From JACDAN01 sp963834825 (GTDB taxonomy: Bacteria; Actinomycetota; Thermoleophilia; Gaiellales; Gaiellaceae), in NCBI GenBank assembly GCA_963834825.1, contig CAWICZ010000001.1:124001-188000 (forward strand): a stretch of DNA of 64,000 nt, written 5' to 3'. The notes under the pieces were generated by a model. The model did no database searches. It was not told the origin of the DNA and saw only the letters and a list, made by a program, of their open reading frames with translations. Below are positions 59,657 to 64,000 of this stretch, in pieces (within the stretch, counting starts at the first letter, position 1; every line of letters starts with the position of its first letter). The translations under genes and the position numbers were made by a program.

Positions 59657-61168
59657 ATGACGCTGCTCGCCGATGTCGTCACGGCCTCGAAGGAGGTCAC
59701 GGACACCAGCTCGCGCTCGCGGAAGGTTGCGATCTTCGCCGAGCTCCTGAGTGCACTCGACCCGGACGAGGTCCCGCTCGCGGTCGGCTTCCTCGCCGGC
59801 GCGCCGAGACAGGGCCGAGTCGGCGTCGGGTACGCGACGATCTACGGGATCGAGCAGGCGCCGGCCGGGCAGGCGTTGCTCACGATCGACGAGCTCGATC
59901 GCGCGATCACCCAGGTCCAGGAAACGACGGGAAGTGGATCGGCCGCCAAACGAAAGCAGCTCCTCGCCGACCTCTTCGGGCGCGCCACGGCGCAAGAGGC
60001 TGACTTCATCCGACGGCTTTTCACCGGGGAGCTGAGGCAAGGCGCCCTCGCCGGCCTGATGATCGACGCGATCGCGAAGGCGGCCGGAGTCCCGGGGGAG
60101 ATCGCACGTCGCGCATTGATGCTCTCGGGCGATCTCACGCGCACGGCCGAGATCGCGATGACGAACGGCGAGGAGGGACTCCGCGGCGTCGGGTTCGAGC
60201 TCTTCCGGCCCATCTTCCCGATGCTCGCCTCCACGGCCGAGGACGTGCGGGACGCGGTGGCGGCGTTCGACCGCGCGTCGGTGGAGTGGAAGCTGGACGG
60301 GATTCGCATCCAGATCCACCGCCGCGGCGACGAGGTCCGCGTCTACACGCGCAACCTGAACGACATCACCCACGCGCTGCCCGGGATCGTCCAGGCGGTG
60401 CGCCGCCTGCCCGTGCGCCAGGCGGTCTTCGACGGCGAGGCGCTGTGGATGAGCGTGGACGGGCCGGCGCCCTTCCAGGACACCGTGTCGCGAATCGATA
60501 GCGAAGCCGAGCCGGAGGGGATCGAGACGTTCCTCTTCGACCTGCTGCACGTCGACGGCGACGACCTGCTCGACACGCCGCTCGAGGAGCGCGGAGCGAG
60601 GCTCGAAGCGATCGCGCCGCAGCTCAGGATCCCGGGAGTGCTCACGTCCGATCCGAGTGAGGGACAACGCGTCCTGGACGAGGCGCTACGCCAAGGACAC
60701 GAAGGGGTCGTCGTCAAGGACGCCGCGTCGCTGTACGGCGCCGGTCGGCGCGGGAAGGCGTGGCGCAAGGTGAAGCCGGTGCGCACCTACGACCTCGTCG
60801 TGCTCGGCGCGGAGTGGGGGCACGGACGCCGGGAGGGGTGGCTCTCGAACCTTCACCTCGGAGCGCGCGACGCGCGCACGGGCGAGTTCGTCATGGTCGG
60901 GAAGTGCTTCAAGGGGCTGACAGACGAGCTCCTCACCTGGCAGACGAAGGAGCTGCTCGAGCGCGAGACCGGCCGGCGCGGGATCGCCGTGCTCGTTCGA
61001 CCCGAGCTGGTGGTCGAGATCGCGATCGACGGCGTCCAGGCCTCGACGCGTTATCCGGGCGGCGTCGCGCTTCGCTTCGCCCGCGTCAAGCGTTATCGGC
61101 CGGACAAGAGCGCCGACGAGGCGGACACGATCGACGATCTGCGCGAGCTCCTTCCGGCCAGGTCGTAA
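59657..61168 (+). CDS. ATP-dependent DNA ligase (LigB type)
   Basis: A 503-residue ligase. An N-terminal helical domain (residues 1-200) precedes the adenylation domain with the nucleotidyl lysine in motif I, VEWKLDGIRIQIHRRGDEV. Motif III is in ETFLFDLLHVDGDDL, motif IV in EGVVVKDAASLYGAGRRGKA and motif V in WRKVKPVRTYDLVVLGAEWG. The OB domain has FVMVGKCFKGLTDELLTW. The layout matches mycobacterial LigB. ATG 59657 follows TAGCCT (59639-59644). Confidence 0.94.
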   Translation: MTLLADVVTASKEVTDTSSRSRKVAIFAELLSALDPDEVPLAVGFLAGAPRQGRVGVGYATIYGIEQAPAGQALLTIDELDRAITQVQETTGSGSAAKRKQLLADLFGRATAQEADFIRRLFTGELRQGALAGLMIDAIAKAAGVPGEIARRALMLSGDLTRTAEIAMTNGEEGLRGVGFELFRPIFPMLASTAEDVRDAVAAFDRASVEWKLDGIRIQIHRRGDEVRVYTRNLNDITHALPGIVQAVRRLPVRQAVFDGEALWMSVDGPAPFQDTVSRIDSEAEPEGIETFLFDLLHVDGDDLLDTPLEERGARLEAIAPQLRIPGVLTSDPSEGQRVLDEALRQGHEGVVVKDAASLYGAGRRGKAWRKVKPVRTYDLVVLGAEWGHGRREGWLSNLHLGARDARTGEFVMVGKCFKGLTDELLTWQTKELLERETGRRGIAVLVRPELVVEIAIDGVQASTRYPGGVALRFARVKRYRPDKSADEADTIDDLRELLPARS

Positions 61169-61224
61169 AACACGGCTCTCATGCGGCACGATGGGCTCCC
61201 ATCGTCGCGCCAAGGAGGTTGGCC

Positions 61225-61989
61225 ATGTCCTGCGATTGCTCCCGGCTCGCGTACGGGGCGAAGCTCATGCTCCCGCTCGAGTGCAAGCAGATCCTCGGGC
61301 CCTTCAACCGGGCCCTCGTGTTGACCGACGTCGTCTTCGACCTCTGGACGTACCCAAACGGGGCCGCGTCGAAGGCTTGCGGGTCGGTCTGGAACGTGCT
61401 GCCGAACCAGTGGAGCCGGCTTCTCGTCGGCGGCTGGGTCACGTCCGAGGGCAGACGCTACGACCTCGAGAGCGGCATCCTCTGCCCCAAGAGCTCCTAT
61501 CTGAGCATCTGCTCGTGCTTCTTCGTGAACGAGCCGACGGCGCTGTTCCAAGCCCGCGTGACCGGATGCTTCTGCGAGAGCGACCATCGCCCTCCGATCG
61601 ACCCCGGCCCGTTCGCGGATGTCGCCTGGGACGACGTCACAACCGCACCGAAGCTCGATCCCATCGATCCAAGCCAGAGCAAGTCGGCCGCCGATCGCGC
61701 CGCGTCGTTCGTGAGCCGCGAGGTGCTGGCGTCGGCTACCGAGGTGGTCGGGCGGGGCGACTTGCAGGCGCGAGGCCGCGAGGGCGCCGTCGCGATTCCC
61801 GCCGGCAGCGCCGTCGCGATTCCGGTCTCCCGCGGCTCGCTGCGGTGGTCGAGCGAAGGTGCTCGGGAGCGCGTCGCGCGCGGTCCGAAAGGGACGAACC
61901 TGATCGTGGCTCGGCGGTCACCGGACGGGCGCCTGATCCACTGGGCGATGTACCGCGAGTCCGCCGTCTCGACAAGCAGCCGGAAGTAA
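61225..61989 (+). CDS. Cysteine-rich hypothetical protein
   Basis: A 254-residue product; ATG 61225 follows AAGGAGG. Three Cys-x-Cys pairs (CDC at 3-5, CSC near 95, CFC near 115) plus other cysteines lie within the first 120 residues, suggesting metal binding or disulfides. No signal peptide is seen. Residues 150-254 are cysteine-free and beta-rich (VAIPAGSAVAIPVSRGSLRW, GTNLIVARRSPDGRLIHWAM). No family recognised. It is separate from the ligase gene by 56 nt. Confidence 0.65.
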   Translation: MSCDCSRLAYGAKLMLPLECKQILGPFNRALVLTDVVFDLWTYPNGAASKACGSVWNVLPNQWSRLLVGGWVTSEGRRYDLESGILCPKSSYLSICSCFFVNEPTALFQARVTGCFCESDHRPPIDPGPFADVAWDDVTTAPKLDPIDPSQSKSAADRAASFVSREVLASATEVVGRGDLQARGREGAVAIPAGSAVAIPVSRGSLRWSSEGARERVARGPKGTNLIVARRSPDGRLIHWAMYRESAVSTSSRK

Positions 61990-62003
61990 GCAGTCAGGCT
62001 CGG

Positions 62004-63043
62004 CTACAGCCGGATCTGGCGCATGGTGACCTTGATGCCACCGCGCGAGAGGTGGTAGACGACGATGCGCGCGCGCTGGCGGCCCGCCCGCCGCTCGAGG
62101 CGGTGGCCGCCTCGCGAGAGGCGCAACTTCAGACGCACCTTCGCCTGGCGCTTCGCGCGAGTCGCGCCGATGCCGATCGTCCGCGGGACGCCGATGTCCC
62201 AGCGTCCGGCGGAGGTGGTGACGATTCCGCCCAGACGCCCGGCGGTGGGCGCGCCGACGGTGAGGAACAGGTTGCCGTTCCGCGCGCGGCCGAGATCGAG
62301 CACCCGCAGGCGCCCGTCGCGCCGTCGAGGTCGGCTCCTCGGCCTCGTCCTCGCTCGAGCTCGTCGAACCAGTCGTCGAACTCGTCCTCCTCGAGCGGAT
62401 CGGCATCCTCGTCCTCGAGGCCGAAATCGGGATCCTGCGTCTCGTCACCGAGGCCGTCCTCGTCCGCGTCCGGCTCGATCGTGGCGTCGAAGAGGAGCTC
62501 GCGGCCGGTCCCGCCGTCCATGTGACAGGGGCCGCACGGCTCCATGAACCATTGGACGGCGCCGTCGGGCTGACGGCGCGTCCTCGTGCCGAGATCGACC
62601 TGGCCGGCCGGCAGCAGGAAGCCGATCGAGTCACCGCTTTCAACCCGGATGTGCAGGTCCTGCACTTCGTGCACCTCGGCGCCCGACGAGACGATTGGCA
62701 CGGGCGCGAATCCGGCGACCGTCACCCCGATGTCGTCGTCTGCCGCGGGCTTGAGCACGGCGATCCGCGGCGTGTCGCCGCCGCCGATCCGCTTGGCGTT
62801 CACGCGGGCGGAGACGAGCACGCCCGGCTCGTCCACCACGACCTGGGAGCCGTAGAGGGCCAGCTGCCGGAACCCGACACTCTTCCCGGCGGGACAGGCG
62901 TAGACGGCGCAGACGAAGGCCTCGGGCGGCTCGCTCGGATCCACCGAGCCCAGAACGGTCGCTGCGTCGGCGCGTTGGACGCCGACAAGCAGCGCGAGCA
63001 GGAGCGCCGCGGCGAGTGTGAGAGTGGTCCGCTGGACTGCCAT
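62004..63043 (-). CDS. Secreted protein with acidic calcium-type motif (one frame break)
   Basis: ATG 63043 (MAVQRTTLTLAAALLLALLV) starts a signal peptide. Then a beta domain (FVCAVYACPAGKSVGFRQLA, IRVESGDSIGFLLPAGQVDL), the calcium-type repeat EPDADEDGLGDETQDPDFG and an acidic linker. One base is missing near 62310 (CC for CCC); the C-terminus resumes as VLDLGRARNGNLFLTVGAPT, GRWDIGVPRTIGIGATRAKR and IVVYHLSRGGIKVTMRQIRL. Corrected length about 346. Probably a wall or surface protein; function unknown. Confidence 0.7.
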
Positions 63044-63099
63044 CACCTTCCGTTCGCAGCGCGGGCGAGCTCGGTTCGGATCAATACGCTGTCCGGATC

Positions 63100-64000
63100 G
63101 TGCGCCTCTACGCCGCAACGGGGACGGGCGTCGTCCGCCTGGACGAGGCGGGCGAGGCGTGGACGGTCCAGCGCTTCCTGGACGGCAGCGGCGCGCAATG
63201 CCTCGCGGTGGATCCGCACGATCCCGACACCGTCTATGCCGGGCTCCGCGAGCAAGGAGTCAGGCGTACGGACGACGGCGGGCGCGGCTGGACCGACTGC
63301 GGGCTACCGGAGCCCGGGGTCTTCTCGATCGCGGTCAGCGCTGCCGACGGCGCCGTCTACGCCGGCACCGAGCCCAGCCGGCTCTTTCGCAGCGACGATC
63401 GCGGTGAAAGCTGGCGCGAGCTGGAGTCGCTGCTCGAGCTTCCGTCCCGGCCGACCTGGAGCTTCCCGCCGCGGCCGTGGACGTCGCATGTGCGCTGGAT
63501 CGCCCCGAGCCCGCACGATGCCGATCTGCTTCTGGTGGGCATCGAGCTCGGCGGGCTGATGCGCTCGACCGACGGCGGGGTCACCTGGCAGGACCATCGC
63601 CCCGGCGCTCAGCCGGACGTGCACTCGCTGACCTGGCACCCGCGGGAAAGCGGGAGAGCGTACGAGGCAGGCGGCGGCGGCTCGGCCTTCACTGCCGATG
63701 CGGGCGAGACGTGGCAGGCCGCCGACGACGGTCGGGACCGGAACTACACCTGGTCGGTGGCCGTCGATCCGGAGGATGCGGAGCTGTGGTACGTCTCGGC
63801 CAGCACCGGGCCCTTTGCCGCGCATGGCGGCGGGGACCCGCAGGCCCGCATCTTCCGGCGGCGTCCGGGCGACGAGTGGCGCGTCCTCGCCGGTGGGCTT
63901 CCCGACCCGCTGCCGGCCATGCCCTACGCGCTGGCCTCAGCTGACGGCCGCCTGTTCGCCGGGCTCGCCGACGGTCAGATCTGGGAGAGCCGCGATCGCG
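63100..64000 (+). CDS. BNR/Asp-box beta-propeller protein (3' end outside window)
   Basis: GTG 63100 (VRLYAATGTGVVRLDEAGEA) with TACGCT (63085-63090) ending 9 nt before it. 300 codons are visible and open at the edge. Repeated Asp-box units: VRRTDDGGRGWTDCG, LFRSDDRGESWRELE, LMRSTDGGVTWQDHR and AFTADAGETWQAAD, each followed by VAVDPEDAELWYV-like strands. This is the sialidase/glycosidase-like propeller without a signal peptide, so it is probably cytosolic and binds rather than cleaves. The substrate is unknown. Confidence 0.85.
   Translation, partial: MRLYAATGTGVVRLDEAGEAWTVQRFLDGSGAQCLAVDPHDPDTVYAGLREQGVRRTDDGGRGWTDCGLPEPGVFSIAVSAADGAVYAGTEPSRLFRSDDRGESWRELESLLELPSRPTWSFPPRPWTSHVRWIAPSPHDADLLLVGIELGGLMRSTDGGVTWQDHRPGAQPDVHSLTWHPRESGRAYEAGGGGSAFTADAGETWQAADDGRDRNYTWSVAVDPEDAELWYVSASTGPFAAHGGGDPQARIFRRRPGDEWRVLAGGLPDPLPAMPYALASADGRLFAGLADGQIWESRDR

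Overview
This is high-GC, gene-dense bacterial chromosome with many GTG starts. It carries an actinobacterial set of families: two MMPL/RND-type exporters, NarL-type two-component systems, LigB-type ATP-dependent DNA ligase, YdbS/YdbT PH-domain membrane proteins, DUF4389, a zinc-ribbon adenylate cyclase/AAA/TPR protein, and a SigG-like ECF sigma factor with a SnoaL-like tail. Secreted proteins with repeats of the type NG..T.W.FEYG, and many genes with a TANNNT -10 box 6-9 nt before the start codon, suggest Thermoleophilia (Gaiellales/Solirubrobacterales). That class placement is inference. I see no rRNA, tRNA, CRISPR, prophage or intact insertion sequence.

Layout. 0-2.4 kb: end of a secreted Q/N-G-rich repeat protein (minus strand), two small genes, a candidate structured RNA and two pairs of short repeats. 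2.4-9.6 kb: RpoD-like sigma factor, Na+/H+ antiporter, DUF218 and glycosyltransferase genes, a three-gene ABC-2 operon and a metallophosphoesterase. 10-18 kb: cupin, PEP mutase/isocitrate lyase family, exported DJ-1/PfpI protein, 1-Cys peroxiredoxin, Vps62-like membrane protein, PH-domain pair, and divergent queF and nucleoside deoxyribosyltransferase genes. 18-28 kb: two MMPL exporters flanking a GNAT and a hydrolase gene, then two tandem NarL-type kinase/regulator pairs. 28-36 kb: SDR, QueA-like protein, DHA2 MFS exporter, rhodanese, a third kinase/regulator pair divergent from an ABC transporter, and a DedA protein.

36-43 kb is the most distinctive region. An ECF sigma gene with a small cupin gene is followed by a cysteine-dioxygenase-like gene, four tandem DUF899 (thioredoxin-like) genes interrupted by a DUF2182 membrane gene, and a hydrolase. 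The sigma gene and the cysteine-dioxygenase gene carry the same bipartite element, GATGAGTTTT-N13-GTCATA. The same element with the same 13-nt spacing precedes the MFS exporter (30.1 kb) and, as GATGAGTTCT-N13-GTCACTA on the minus strand, the first MMPL exporter (20.4 kb). I read this as an autoregulated ECF regulon joining redox/thiol enzymes with efflux.

43-64 kb: YdeI, a 1470-residue secreted M36 metallopeptidase with a duplicated C-terminal module, a metallophosphoesterase joined to a phytase-like esterase, PPK2, an FEYG-repeat secreted protein, a DHFR-like gene divergent from an ArsR/AHSA1 pair, DUF4389, the cyclase/AAA protein, LigB, and secreted or hypothetical proteins.

Caveat: at least nine genes contain single-base indels that break an otherwise well-conserved frame, often in G or C runs. 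They cluster at 39.8-42.3 kb, with others at 20.7, 32.0, 32.9, 49.7 and 62.3 kb. Base-calling error and recent gene decay cannot be separated from this sequence alone.
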